Source: Oreohelix idahoensis | Taxonomy: Eukaryota > Mollusca > Gastropoda > Stylommatophora > Oreohelicidae | Length of the DNA stretch: 64,000 nucleotides | Assembly (NCBI GenBank): GCA_024509875.1 | Contig: JAMPIV010019857.1 | Span: forward strand, 775,816 to 839,815 | Direction of reading: 5' to 3' | Part shown: positions 10,343-21,425 of the stretch, piece after piece | Layout of the letters: each line of letters begins with the position of its first letter | How positions within the stretch are numbered: the first letter of the stretch is position 1 | Notes under the pieces: model-generated | Told to the model about the DNA's origin: nothing | What the model saw: only the letters and a program-made list of their open reading frames with translations | Database searches by the model: none | Translations under genes and position numbers: made by a program

Positions 10343-11236
10343 GACGGTATTGCCTCCCCTGCTTTGCAGTAGTGGTCCTACAATGGCCAAAACTCAAGAG
10401 TATCTAATATGGGCTTCAAAGGTATCTACCTTCGCTTAAGATTACTCTTGGCAGATATGTAGATAGAAGGGTAATGACACTTCTATTACAAAGGGAATCT
10501 TCACAAGATATTCAGATAAGCAACAACAATGCTGCTTTGGCTGAGTATGTTAACTCTGTAATTCTGCCGACACTTTGTAAAGGATTTAAACACTTTTTAA
10601 TTTCAGCTCGTTCAGCCCCCACCCCTGATTTACACAGTGGAATTATATTATTCTAGTATAACTCTGTTTAGAGTGTGTGTAGTAAATTGACTGAGACAAA
10701 CATGCAGTAACTTTAAAATGATTAAATCGAAGTTAAATTTTGTATAATTACAAAAAAAAAAAAAAAAAAAAAAAACCACAATTTAATAATCACTTAAGTT
10801 TTAACAGTTGGAAAATAATTTGAATAGTTATGGATCAAGAAAAGTTATCATCATGGTCGTTATGTATTGTGAAATGTTATAAGTAGTTCAAGTGGCAACA
10901 TAGATTTGAACTTAGCTGCCAATGACGGTTCTGCTCCTTCTTATGGGTTGGTTCTTTTCACACTGCTCGCGCTCGTCTCTGGTCAAGGTTGTCGGGTGTA
11001 GCTCCTTTCCCAGAAATGTCAAGGAGAGTCTACCACGTGAGTCCTTCGTCTTAAAGCTTAGGCCACTGTTCCCTACTTGTTCCAGAGATAATACTTTCTG
11101 CTGGTACCACCGATAACTATGGTAAAAGAATAGAACGAAACGCTCTTCTGAGTATGGCATTTTCCACCCCATAGTTATGGGTTCCTAACTTCCCATACCA
11201 CCATCCCAATTACTCAGAATTTACCCACGATGAGAA
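10343..11236 (-). repeat. long LTR (5' LTR of decayed Gypsy element)
   Basis: Begins TGTGACGG on the plus strand beside the primer site. It is homologous over 300-600 bp to 23325-23930, 29611-30600, 35738-36260 and 37495-38035. Conserved words are TTGCCTCCCCTGC, GCAGTAGTGGTC, CAAGAGTATCTAA and AGATTACTCTTGGCAGA. Its far part (11011-11236) recurs at 1-215. An A-run sits at 10751-10772 where some other copies have a (TA)n. The distal boundary is uncertain. Confidence 0.65.
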
Positions 11237-12792
11237 CACCCCAATGTAAATGGGTTGCTGATTTATCCTGCCTTCACATGAAGGCAAATCCGGCCGATGG
11301 CTCCGAGTTCCCTTAACTAAGTCGGAATTTACCGGGTTTTGCTGTAATGAAATCATATTCAAAAATCATTTATCATCTAGCCCTCAATGTTACAACATAT
11401 AAAACAAAGCAATTGCATAGTCAGGTACAGATTAACTTATTTATAATCATTCCCACCCCAAGCGCTGGTCAATGCTGACCTGGTCCAGCAGTTTATTTCT
11501 CTTTCCTCTCACTGGCTGTTAAATAGACAAATGAGCTGGTAGGTGCCTTGGACAGGCCTACATGATAGCTCGTAACTTGCGGAATCATGGTTACACACGG
11601 CTAGCGTGGGGCGAGTTTGGTATGTAAACATTCCTGCCTCATTTACCCGACGCGGAACTGACCTTACATCGTATCAGCCAGTTCTTCTAACATACAGGCG
11701 TCTAAACGAAATCGTCAAGCCCGTCTAAGGTTATCTCGCTGGGCTGCGGTACGCTTAATACTGCCATGCACTCCATATGACAACAGTATAAGGCTACTCT
11801 TGGTAAACAGCTAAATGAATTACAAATATCCATATAGTAAATAAGTAATCAAATAAATTAAAGTTACACGTTGTGAAAAAAAATTACAACGATCCGCCAC
11901 GGAGGCCAGAAAAAAAAGCAATCGCTTATGGCTACACTCTGTGTTAAAAATTATTGTAATAGTGAAACAAGTTAGATATATGTACACTTCATGAATAAGA
12001 AGGTTCTATAGAAAGACGTTAATGAAGCATCTAAAGTTACACAACCATTTAGCTTTATAAAAGACAACCCGTACGTGGCATACACACACAATTACCAAAA
12101 AAACTAACTATAGCTTCTTAGTGCTTGTTGGGTAATGGCCGCGCCTTAAAAAAATGCAATAACCCACTATAATGAACTTAATATGACTAAGTATAAATCT
12201 CAAGAAACAAATTAACAACTACCAATTTACTTAAGGAGTCTTACCGAGATTGTGAAGAATTTCCTACACTAAAGTAGCTGGCAAAATGCACAGAGATCTC
12301 TACCTTCTCACGACATGGACTGAAAGCATTTAGAGACAGAAGAGAACCAAATATACAGTGTATAGTGCAACTCGGGCAGCAGGTGTTCAACACCTGGACA
12401 GAAAACGCAGAAAAACAAATCGTAACTTTCCCCGGAGGATTCTCCTGGCGAGGCACTACAAGAAGAATTTGCGTAACGGAGCGACTGCTCTTACGCTGCG
12501 AGGGTCCCAGAATTTCCATGGAATAAAAAACACAGGGATGTTTTTGCCGCACTTCGAGGAGCGTAGTGGACACGGCACAAAGACACTCTTACCAGTGTTA
12601 AAGACCTTTCATCTCTGCTGGCCTCGTACGCGGGAGATACAGGGGAGTTAACTTGTCAGATCAAAGTGACATGCTAGCAGCGAAAGAAACTTAAAAAAAA
12701 AAAAAAAAAAGGCATGTCTAAAATCAAGAAAAAAATTAGGAGGGATAGTAACTCCATCCTAGGGCCACATCTTTGAACCCAGCGTCACACGA
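11237..12792. other. non-coding stretch, nothing recognised
   Basis: No family is recognised. Short A-runs occur near 11877, 11910 and 12693. Small overlapping ORFs at 12241-12651 on both strands show no motif I know. Confidence 0.4.
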
Positions 12793-13030
12793 TGGTGGTT
12801 TTTTCAGACTGGTTTTATGAGGGTGGTACTTTCAGACTGGTTTTATGAGGGTGGTACTTTCAGACTGGTGTTTTGAGTGTGGTACTTTCAGACTGTTTTT
12901 ACGAGTGTAGTACTTTCAGACTGTCTTTATGAGGGTGGTACTTTCAGACTTGCTTTATGCGGGTGGTACTTTTAGACTGGATTTATGAGGGTGGTACTTT
13001 CAGACTGGCTTTATGAGGATGAGTCTTTCA
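12793..13030 (+). repeat. 28-bp minisatellite, about 8 units
   Basis: The unit is GGTGGTACTTTCAGACTG plus GTTTTATGAG, with point variants between units and two units (near 12880-12910) reading GAGTGTGGTAC or GAGTGTAGTAC. No flanking duplication or coding content is seen. Confidence 0.9.
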
Positions 13031-14015
<985 letters not shown>

Positions 14016-14084
14016 GAGGGATCCCGATACACGTCCATTGAGGCATATTGTGAATATGGTGTTAGGCCCATATTTTCTTGATCA

Positions 14085-14283
14085 TCGGCACACTAGGAGT
14101 GATGTGGTCATCATCACACCGGCCGCCTTAACCTTCCCAGAGTTGCTCTGGTACCCAATTCATGAGGCTGGGTCTGCCCCGGATCCGTTTGCGGGCTAAA
14201 TAAAATCCCACCTCAACTGGGGATCGAACCATGGACCACCGAGCTAGGAAGCCAGTGCACTAACCATTGCGCACCGCGGTCTA
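14085..14283 (-). mobile_element. tRNA-derived SINE (family S2)
   Basis: Read on the minus strand from 14283 there is a tRNA-like head: GCGCAATGGTTAGTGCACTGG (A-box region) and GGTTCGATCCCC (B box). The tRNA-unrelated body is rich in GGATCCGGGGCAGACCC and CTGGGAAGGTTAAGGCGG. No true tRNA gene is meant: the acceptor stem does not close. Confidence 0.7.
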
Positions 14284-14956
14284 TTCATTACATTATTTAA
14301 CAGCAGGCAGCCATTTTTGCTATCTCTTGTAACGTCAGTGTTTTGGTCGTTTTAAATTGTATTTTGTTTCTGGAAGTAAAAAAAAAAAATACTTATTTGT
14401 CAAATAGCAATTATTCCTCCATGTTTTGACTTTGCCGATGGTACGCTTATATCCAACAGATACAAATGATGATATATAAATTTAGTAATGGGACGTGACT
14501 TTTCAATCATCCTATATATTTCAATATGCTATCTTATAGAAGTAGTGGCCACCTTCAGTCATAACTATGGGAATGATAGGCCTCAGTTGTTTGTTTTTTT
14601 TTTTTTTTGCCTGATGTTCCTTTCTGCGTGTTATTTTCTCTTCTGCATGTTGTGAGAGCTTCTTTTTGCCTAATCTGACGTGACGCCGTAGGGAGCATCG
14701 CCACTTCGTGCGATCGGTGGGAGCTTATCCCCACTACTACTACCGGCTATAACAACCTTTGGATCTCTCTCTTACAGTATTATTTCGATTTTATACCTCA
14801 TATTCTCAACAGTACAGAATGTTCTCCTTTCACGGACAACACATTTCTTAGATGATCACGTTCCGCCCCTGTGGTTAGTTAATCTTTCCATTTGGCTGTG
14901 TTAACGCATTGTGGGTACGAAGGTGATGTTTATCATGTGATATTTTGCTAGAAGTA
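14284..14956. other. non-coding stretch, nothing recognised
   Basis: A-run at 14379-14388 and T-run at 14591-14608. No coding or repeat family is recognised. Confidence 0.4.
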
Positions 14957-15036
14957 CGTAAAGGTGCAGTTTTCCCCACTGTAGATCTGGCAATAGGGAA
15001 GTGAAGTGTTTTAGACTTGACTATACTAGAAGTAGA

Positions 15037-16636
15037 GTGACCATTTTCCTTACTCGCTGTCAATGCCTTCTCTGTACTAGATCCAACTTTTTAAAATGGA
15101 GTGACCATTTCCCTTACTCGCTGTCAATTCCTTCTCTATACCAGATCCACATTTTTAAAATGGAGTGACCATTTCCCTTACTCGCTGTCAATGCCTTCTC
15201 TATACCAGATCCAACTTTTTAAAATGGAGTGACCATTTCCCTTACTCGCTGTCAATGCCTTCTCTGTACTAGATCCAACTTTTTAAAATGGAGTGACCAT
15301 TTCTCTTACTCGCTGTCAATGCCTTCTCTATACCAGATCCAACTTTTTAAAATGGAGTGACCATTTCCCTTACTCGCTGTCAATGCCTTCTCTGTACTAG
15401 ATCCAACTTTTTAAAATGGAGTGACCATTTCCCTTACTCGCTGTCAATGCCTTCTCTGTACTAGATCCAACTTTTTAAAATGGAGTGACCATTTCCCTTA
15501 CTCGCTGTCAATGCCTTCTCTATACCAGATCCAACTTTTTAAAATGGAGTGACCATTTCCCTTACTCGCTGTTAATGCCTTCTCTATACCAGATCCAACT
15601 TTTTAAAATGCAGTGACCATTTCCCTTACTCGCTGTCAATGCCTTCTCTGTACTAGATCCAACTTTTTAAAATGGAGTGACCATTTCCCTTACTCGCTGT
15701 CAATGCCTTCTCTGTACCAGATCCAACTTTTTAAAATGGAGTGACCATTCCCCTTACTCGCTGTCAATGCCTTCTCTGTACTAGATCCAACTTTTTAAAA
15801 TGGAGTGACCATTTCCCTTACTCGCTGTCAATGCCTTCTCTGTACTAGATCCAACTTTTTAAAATGGAGTGACCATTTCCCTTACTCGCTGTCAATGCCT
15901 TCTCTATACCAGATCCAACTTTTTAAAATGGAGTGACCATTTCCCTTACTCGCTGTCAATGCCTTCTCTATACCAGATCCAACTTTTTAAAATGGAGTGA
16001 CCATTTCCCTTACTCGCTGTCAATGCCTTCTCTATACCAGATCCAACTTTTTAAAATGGAGTGACCATTTCCCTTACTCGCTGTCAATGCCTTCTCTATA
16101 CCAGATCCAACTTTTTAAAATGGAGTGACCATTTCCCTTACTCGCTGTCAATGCCTTCTCTATACTAGATCCAGCTTTTTAAAATGGAGTGACCATTTCC
16201 CTTACTCGCTGTCAATGCCTTCTCTGTACTAGATCCAACTTTTTAAAATGGAGTGACCATTTCCCTTACTCGCTGTCAATGCCTTCTCTATACCAGATCC
16301 AACTTTTTAAAATGGAGTGACCATTTCCCTTACTCGCTGTCAATGCCTTCTGTATACTAGATCCAGCTTTTTAAAATGGAGTGACCATTTCCCTTACTCG
16401 CTGTCAATGCCTTCTCTATATTAGATCCAACTTTTTAAAATGGAGTGACCATTTCCCTTACTCGCTGTCAATGCCTTCTCTATACTAGATCCAACTTTTT
16501 AAAATGGAGTGACCATTTCCCTTACTCGCTGTCAGTGCCTTCTCTATACTAGATCCAGCTTTTTAAAATGGAGTGACCATTTCCCTTACTTACTGTCAAT
16601 GACTTCTCTAAACTAGACCCAGCTTTTTGAAGTGGA
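15037..16636 (+). repeat. 64-bp minisatellite, 25 units
   Basis: Units begin GTGACCATTTCCCTTACTCG at 15037, 15101, 15165 and so on to 16573, a strict 64-bp spacing with no length variants. Variation is mainly CTCTGTACTAG versus CTCTATACCAG. The last units (from about 16125) share ATCCAGC or CTATACTAG variants, suggesting local homogenisation. The unit aligns with an internal segment of the S4 SINE (46835-46900). Confidence 0.95.
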
Positions 16637-16638
16637 GT

Positions 16639-16994
16639 TTTTTTTTTTTTTTTTCGTACGCCGGCTAATACTCGAGGCGAAATCTCAGGTTATTATTAAT
16701 GTCTAACCTGACATTGATTTTACGTGAGTATCCCTTTTTTCTTGTACAGAGACAGGTGTCCCTCGCCATTCATGCAGATACTCGCCGATTTTGGAGGTAG
16801 CCATTACAGCTGGGTCGGCTCAGGAGCCGCCAGTCCCTGGTCGACGACACTCCTTCAGATGTACTCGCCAGGTCTCGAGTTAATCCAGTCCAAATCCCGG
16901 TCGACGAAAAATCCTCAAATGCCGTCACCCGGGTTTGATCCTGGATCACCCGGTCGCCAGAGCGGTGTTGTAACCACTACGCTAGCGCGGCTCC
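16639..16994 (-). mobile_element. tRNA-derived SINE S1 with 12-bp target duplication
   Basis: The poly-T at 16639 is the 3' A-tail on the minus strand. The tRNA-like head at 16994 reads GGAGCCGCGCTAGCGTAGTG with a B-box-like region near 16930. TTGAAGTGGAGT flanks both sides (16627-16638 and 16995-17006), a clean target-site duplication inside the last minisatellite unit. Related copies are at 28032-28431 and 56549-56829. Confidence 0.9.
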
Positions 16995-17017
16995 TTGAAG
17001 TGGAGTGACCAGTTCCT

Positions 17018-17200
17018 GTAAATAAATATGAGACAAACATAAAGGTCACGTGTTTTCAGGCACTCGTAAGAAATAAAGAAGTAGAACACTAGACAACAGA
17101 AAAACAACAGACGTGAGTGACTTACCCAGGACTCGAACCCAGGACCTTCCGTGCGACAACTCCGCCTAGCTATGCAAGCGAATCACACTATCCTCCCTGC
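17018..17200 (-). mobile_element. tRNA-derived SINE with 9-bp target duplication
   Basis: CCAGTTCCT occurs at 17009-17017 and 17201-17209 on either side. The minus strand carries a tRNA-like head with GGGTTCGAGTCCTGGG (B box) and TTGCATAGCTAGGCGGAG (A-box region). It splits the S4 SINE sequence. Confidence 0.7.
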
Positions 17201-17399
17201 CCAGTTCCTTTACTCGCTGTCAATGCCTTCTCTAATTCAAGAGTAGATTCCAGTTCCCATTTTTACAGCTGGAAGGTAACCGGGTTTCAAACCTCCAACC
17301 CTATAACTTTGTCGTGAGAGACAATACGACAACCGGATCGGACGCGCGAGCAGTATATATCAACTAGTTGTTGCCTTTGTGCTTTGCTTTTTGTTCAAT

Positions 17400-17870
17400 A
17401 AAAAGGATAATTTTTCGTATTATGTGGAACTAATCCTGACATACGGAAGTGAGTCGTGGACAATTAGCAAACAAGTACCAAAAGCACTATAGGCCACAGA
17501 GATGTGGTTGTGAGAAGAATGTTGAACATACCATGGGCAGCTAAAAAAAGAGTATTTATGTCCTGAAAAAGGCTAGTTTGCAAATGAAGCTTTTACTCAA
17601 CGTTAGAGGGAAGCAATCCTCTTTCTTCGAGCATGTTGTGAGAAGAAGAAAGCTGAAATATATCGTGACAACAGGAACGATTGAAGGAAAAGATAACAAT
17701 AAAAAGAGAAAATGCTGTACAATCTAACATCATGACATGGACATAAGTAAGCAACAAAATTTTAAAAAGGTACTAGAGACAGAAAGTTGTGGAGAGACTT
17801 GATCGCCTACGTCACCAGTCGTGGTACTTGTAGAAGAAGATTCTAAGAAAGAGCAGCGTATTTCGTGTTA
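17400..17870 (+). pseudogene. LINE reverse transcriptase C-terminal remnant
   Basis: The plus-strand translation contains LILTYGSESWTISK, typical of the RT thumb region in non-LTR elements, then an EMW-like segment and a distal GTIEGKDNNKKRK corresponding to the usual G-x-R-x-R-G-R end. Several stops and frame changes are present. It ends near GAAGAAGATTCTAAG at 17830-17850. The family is distinct from A and B. Confidence 0.55.
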
Positions 17871-18261
17871 TAGATTGCTGTTTTAGAAGACCTGGCTTAC
17901 CATGTTTGTATGAGATTTATTTTTATTTTTAATGAGGATCTTATAGCGCATGAGTGCCTCGACGTATCTTCTGTATTCTGCTACCATGAGCATGCGCCTG
18001 AACAGCACGTGCATTTCATGGGATTTGATTACGTTTCCACTTCAGCGAGACTCTGCGGGATTAGATTTTCTTGGTCTGGGTTTTCATAAATGCTTCTTAC
18101 TGTGTTTCTCCTTTCGTTATGTAGGTTCTTCGTATGTATGTGCTTCCTTAATTATTGTAGACTCCGTTGTCTGTAAGCGTTTTGGAGAGATTCATGGGTG
18201 CTTTTGGGTTTGGATGCAACGTTGTGTATCCTGGGTTAAGCCGTTTTTATTGCTAGTTTTT
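17871..18261. other. non-coding stretch, nothing recognised
   Basis: The small ORF at 17950-18264 shows no family resemblance. It runs up to the 3' end of the LINE B element. Confidence 0.4.
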
Positions 18262-18276
18262 TAACTTACTACTTAC

Positions 18277-19986
18277 TTACTTAGTCGTTCCCCTTCTACC
18301 GTGAGGTGTAGAGGTTTGGAAGAGAGAGCGCCAGACTATCCTATCGGCTGTCTTCCTCCTGGCCTGGTTCCATTCTAGTCCTCGATCCTTCAAAGATTGT
18401 CTAATGTTGTCCTCCCAGCGGACTCTGGGTCGTCCTCGGGGTCTGGATCCTTGGCTCTTTGTTTCCCATGCTTGTCGTGGTATCCGATCTTCTCCCATTC
18501 TGCAGACATGGCCAAACCATCTTAATTGGGACTGTTCTACTTGGGTCTGCAGGGGGTAGGATTTAAGGCCTTGACGTATCGTCTGGTTGCGTACCATGTC
18601 TCTTCTTGTTACTTCAACCACCTTCCTCAGATATCTCATTTCTGAGGTTTGGATCTGGCTTTTATGGGTTGTAGTCATTGCCCATGACTCGCATCCATAT
18701 GTTAAGACTGGGACATAGGTGGAGCGGTATACAGCCATCTTTGTTTTCTTACCAACCTCTCTCTTGCTGAGGAATCCTCGATTTATGGCCTGAAAAAGTC
18801 TCCCAGCTGCTGCTTTTCGAGTGGCCAACTCTTCTTTGATGCCTCCCTTTCGGTCTATAATAGCTCCGAGGTATTTAAAGTGGTCGACCTGCTCCAGGAC
18901 CTGTTCTCCCAGCTTAATCTGATGTCTTCTTTCTTCTCGTGATATCACCATGGATTTTGTTTTAGAGCTGCTTATGACCATCCCTCTCTTCTCCAGCTCT
19001 TCCTTCCAGACTTGCAGGTTGGATTGGAGATGTGCCTCTGATTTAGCAATCAGGGCAACATCATCAGCAAATGCCAGCTCTGAAATATAGACCTGTCTCA
19101 TCTTCCAGGACCCCACTGAATACTTTCTTGTTCTCTCCTTACATGCCTTGATGACATCGTCCATAAGGAGTATGAAGAGGTAAGGTGATAGGATATCACC
19201 TTGTCTTACACCAGTGGCGGTCCTGAACTCTTCTGACTTATGGTTTGCTGTCCTCACATAATTTCTGCAAGACTTGTAGAAGCTCTGTATAGCATGAATC
19301 AGAGGTGCTGGAATATTCTTCCTTGCCAAGCAGTCCCAAAGTTTGCTCCAAGGGACCCTGTCAAACGCCTTTTCCAGATCTATGAAACAAAGATGGATCT
19401 CACTCTTATACTCAAGGGCCTTTTCACTCAGCTGTCTGAGTGTGAAGATTAGGTCTTGAGTACTTCGGTTTGCTCGGAATCCGCACTGGACCTCATCCAA
19501 TTGTGGCTCAGCTAGGCGTCGGAGTCTCTGCTCTAGGATTCTAGAGTAGATTTTTCCAGGGACACTGAGAAGGGATATGCCTCTATGGTTTCCACACTGT
19601 CGATTGTCACCTTTTTTGAAAATTGGTGTTATGATGGCGATCTCCCAATCCTTTGGTATGGTCTTGTTGCACCATGCTGCCTGTAGGACCCTTAAGAGTA
19701 ACAGGTCGCCTGATGCTCCCATGTACTTAACCATTTCTGGTGTTATACCATCATGCCCTGCTGCTTTGCCCATCTTGATTTTCTCCAGTGCTGCCTTCAG
19801 TTCTTCCATCTTTATGTCATCTTCATCACCATTGGTTTCCTCTTCTGTGCTAGTGGTTATCATTTCTGATGTTTTACCTTGCTCACCATCAAGGAGTTCT
19901 GAGAAATATTCTTTCCATCTTTCCATTACTTCCTTCGGGGCAGTAAGCAATTTGCCTTGCTTGTCCTTTATAAATTTGAGAGGCAT
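18277..19986 (-). CDS. LINE B reverse transcriptase, 569 residues
   Basis: The RT copies element RNA at the nicked target. The N-terminal part is a linker (KEVMERWKEYFSELLDG). Then come GKAAGHDGITPEMVK (residues about 73-87), the palm with FIDLEKAFD (first catalytic Asp at 203), RQGDILSPYLF, and the active-site box LAFADD (Asp 308 and 309). The thumb region follows with TYGCESWAMT. The C-terminal RWFGHVCRM, a Gly/Arg-rich stretch and WEDNIRQSLKDRG end the protein. The ATG at 19984-19986 overlaps the end of the endonuclease ORF by 19 bp in another frame. In relatives the two domains form one polypeptide, so the start is probably an artefact of a one-base indel. No internal stop is present. Confidence 0.88.
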   Translation of the reverse strand: MPLKFIKDKQGKLLTAPKEVMERWKEYFSELLDGEQGKTSEMITTSTEEETNGDEDDIKMEELKAALEKIKMGKAAGHDGITPEMVKYMGASGDLLLLRVLQAAWCNKTIPKDWEIAIITPIFKKGDNRQCGNHRGISLLSVPGKIYSRILEQRLRRLAEPQLDEVQCGFRANRSTQDLIFTLRQLSEKALEYKSEIHLCFIDLEKAFDRVPWSKLWDCLARKNIPAPLIHAIQSFYKSCRNYVRTANHKSEEFRTATGVRQGDILSPYLFILLMDDVIKACKERTRKYSVGSWKMRQVYISELAFADDVALIAKSEAHLQSNLQVWKEELEKRGMVISSSKTKSMVISREERRHQIKLGEQVLEQVDHFKYLGAIIDRKGGIKEELATRKAAAGRLFQAINRGFLSKREVGKKTKMAVYRSTYVPVLTYGCESWAMTTTHKSQIQTSEMRYLRKVVEVTRRDMVRNQTIRQGLKSYPLQTQVEQSQLRWFGHVCRMGEDRIPRQAWETKSQGSRPRGRPRVRWEDNIRQSLKDRGLEWNQARRKTADRIVWRSLFQTSTPHGRRGTTK

Positions 19987-21311
19987 TGTTTTTCCTTCCT
20001 CATGTTCTTTAGGGTCTTATAGAACAATTTCTGGTTTTCTTGTGCATCTTTTTCTAGCTTTTCTCCAAATTCTTCCCAGGACTTCTGTTTTGCTGCTAGC
20101 ACTTTGTTCTTTACTTCTGTTCTGAGTGTCACATATTCTCTATATTTTTCCATTTGTCCTGTTGTGTTTTTAGCTCCTAAGTATTGTTTCCATGCCATTT
20201 TCTTCTCTCTTATTTTCTCTTTGACTTCCTCTGTCCACCAAGGTGTCCTCTTTCTCTGGTTCCCAAGTCGGACTTCTCCACATGCTTCTGCAGCAGCTGT
20301 CTTTATGATATCCTTGAATTTAATCCAGAGGGTTTCCAAGTCATCAGGTTGTTCTTCTGTGTTGCTCACCAATGCAGCAATAAGCCCCTGATATCTGGTC
20401 TTAATTTCTGGCTCTCTCAGCTTGTAGGTCCTAATGCTCATTTCTCCTGCTCGGTTATTTCGTTTCTTGCGTGATGTTGAGCAGTTCCTAGGCTGAGCAA
20501 CTCTTTCAGTTGTTCGTTTGATTGTTAGAAGGTAGTGATCACTTCCAATCTCTGGCCCCCTCCAGACTCTTGCATCTCGGACATATTTGAATGAGCTTCT
20601 CCGAACAATGGCATAGTCGATCACTGACTTCTCATTCTTTGTTGGTTCACATCTAGTGTATGCATGTATGCGCTTATGGGGGAACTTTGTGTTTGTAATG
20701 ATCAGATTCTGCTCACTGCAGAATCTAAGGAGTCGCTTTCCATTGTCATTTAGAGTATCTTCTCCATATCTTCCGATAACTCCACCCCATCTAGCATGGT
20801 CATTTCCAACTCTGGCATTAAAATCTCCGAGCATGATAACTTCATCTAGGCAGTCATCCACTGTCCTTTGAAGCAGCTCGAAGAATTCCTCCTTGACCTC
20901 TGCTCTCTCATCCTCATTTGGCCCATACACTATGACCAGGTTGACTATGGTTTCTCCTTCTTTTAGTTTCACAACCATAATGCGCTCTGAGACAAAGTTC
21001 CACCCCTTGATACTATCTTTTTGATTTTGGGCCACAATGCAACCCACACCCCCTTTAGCTCTTTCGGATATGGGTACACCACTGTAGAGCAGCGTGTTGC
21101 CATTGAGATCCATGACTCCTTGTCCTTTTTTCTTTGTTTCCGTTATAGCCAGGATTTCTAGTTTTGCTTTCCTCATCTCTTCCACCAGCTCCTCTTCCTT
21201 CCCATTTATACTTCTTGTGTTCCATGTTCCATAAGTCGTAGTCCGTAGTCCGTTCCAGTTCGTCGCCTTTAGAATCAGTCCGGTTTTCTCTCTTGTATTG
21301 CTCGTAATCAT
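19968..21311 (-). CDS. LINE B endonuclease ORF, 447 residues
   Basis: EEP/APE endonuclease that nicks genomic DNA to prime reverse transcription. Motifs in order are GTWNTRSI near residue 28, ITETKKKG, VNLVIVYGPNEDER, GDFNARVGNDHARWG, VIDYAIV and GSDHYLL, covering the Asn, Glu, Asp/Asn and His positions expected for activity. After it comes a basic linker (TPWWTEEVKEKIREKK) that normally leads into the RT. The frame runs out in ...KEKQCLSNL, where the RT frame takes over one base out of register. The start ATG at 21309-21311 sits just after the GC-rich 5' leader. The domain looks intact. Confidence 0.87.
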   Translation of the reverse strand: MITSNTREKTGLILKATNWNGLRTTTYGTWNTRSINGKEEELVEEMRKAKLEILAITETKKKGQGVMDLNGNTLLYSGVPISERAKGGVGCIVAQNQKDSIKGWNFVSERIMVVKLKEGETIVNLVIVYGPNEDERAEVKEEFFELLQRTVDDCLDEVIMLGDFNARVGNDHARWGGVIGRYGEDTLNDNGKRLLRFCSEQNLIITNTKFPHKRIHAYTRCEPTKNEKSVIDYAIVRRSSFKYVRDARVWRGPEIGSDHYLLTIKRTTERVAQPRNCSTSRKKRNNRAGEMSIRTYKLREPEIKTRYQGLIAALVSNTEEQPDDLETLWIKFKDIIKTAAAEACGEVRLGNQRKRTPWWTEEVKEKIREKKMAWKQYLGAKNTTGQMEKYREYVTLRTEVKNKVLAAKQKSWEEFGEKLEKDAQENQKLFYKTLKNMRKEKQCLSNL

Positions 21312-21425
21312 AGTTTAAGACAAACAGGTGATTGGCCTGTTGTGCCTTTGCATGGTGGAGGGGCTGCCTCCTTACGGCCTCCAGTCGCCCTCCTCCTTTT
21401 TAATCCGGGCTTGGGACCAGCACGG

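Larger units (their letters stand above)
14957..17345 (-). mobile_element. SINE family S4 copy, expanded internally and carrying two nested SINEs
   Basis: The left part (14957-15036) matches the 3' part of the S4 SINE at 46777-47027 (GAAGTGAAGTGTTTTAGAC..., CTATACTAGAAG). The right part (17210-17345) carries its tRNA-like head (GGGTTTCAAACC, then CGTGAGAGACAATACG). Between them a 64-bp internal segment was amplified to 25 units. A SINE S1 (16639-16994) and a further SINE (17018-17200) then inserted. An ordinary S4 is about 250 bp; this one spans 2.4 kb. Confidence 0.75.
18262..21425 (-). mobile_element. LINE family B, nearly full length
   Basis: A non-LTR element of about 3.1 kb with endonuclease and reverse transcriptase, no RNase H. 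The 3' end is (AAGT)n-like (plus strand ACTTACTACTTACTTACTTAG at 18262), the same tail found at 28863, 30455 and 40508 copies. Upstream of the endonuclease a 5' leader carries CTGGTCCCAAGCCCGG and a GGAGGAGGGCG stretch, typical of this widespread invertebrate LINE type. Proteins from it are often named craniofacial development protein 2-like in databases, from the endonuclease domain. Only one frame break is visible. Confidence 0.9.

Noticed and set aside
14957..17345. CRISPR-like array because of regular 64-bp spacing
   Set aside because: The whole 64-bp unit is conserved; there are no unique spacers and the genome is animal.
18277..21311. Host gene resembling craniofacial development protein 2
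   Set aside because: That database name reflects the endonuclease domain; the linked RT and repeated 3' ends show it is a LINE.
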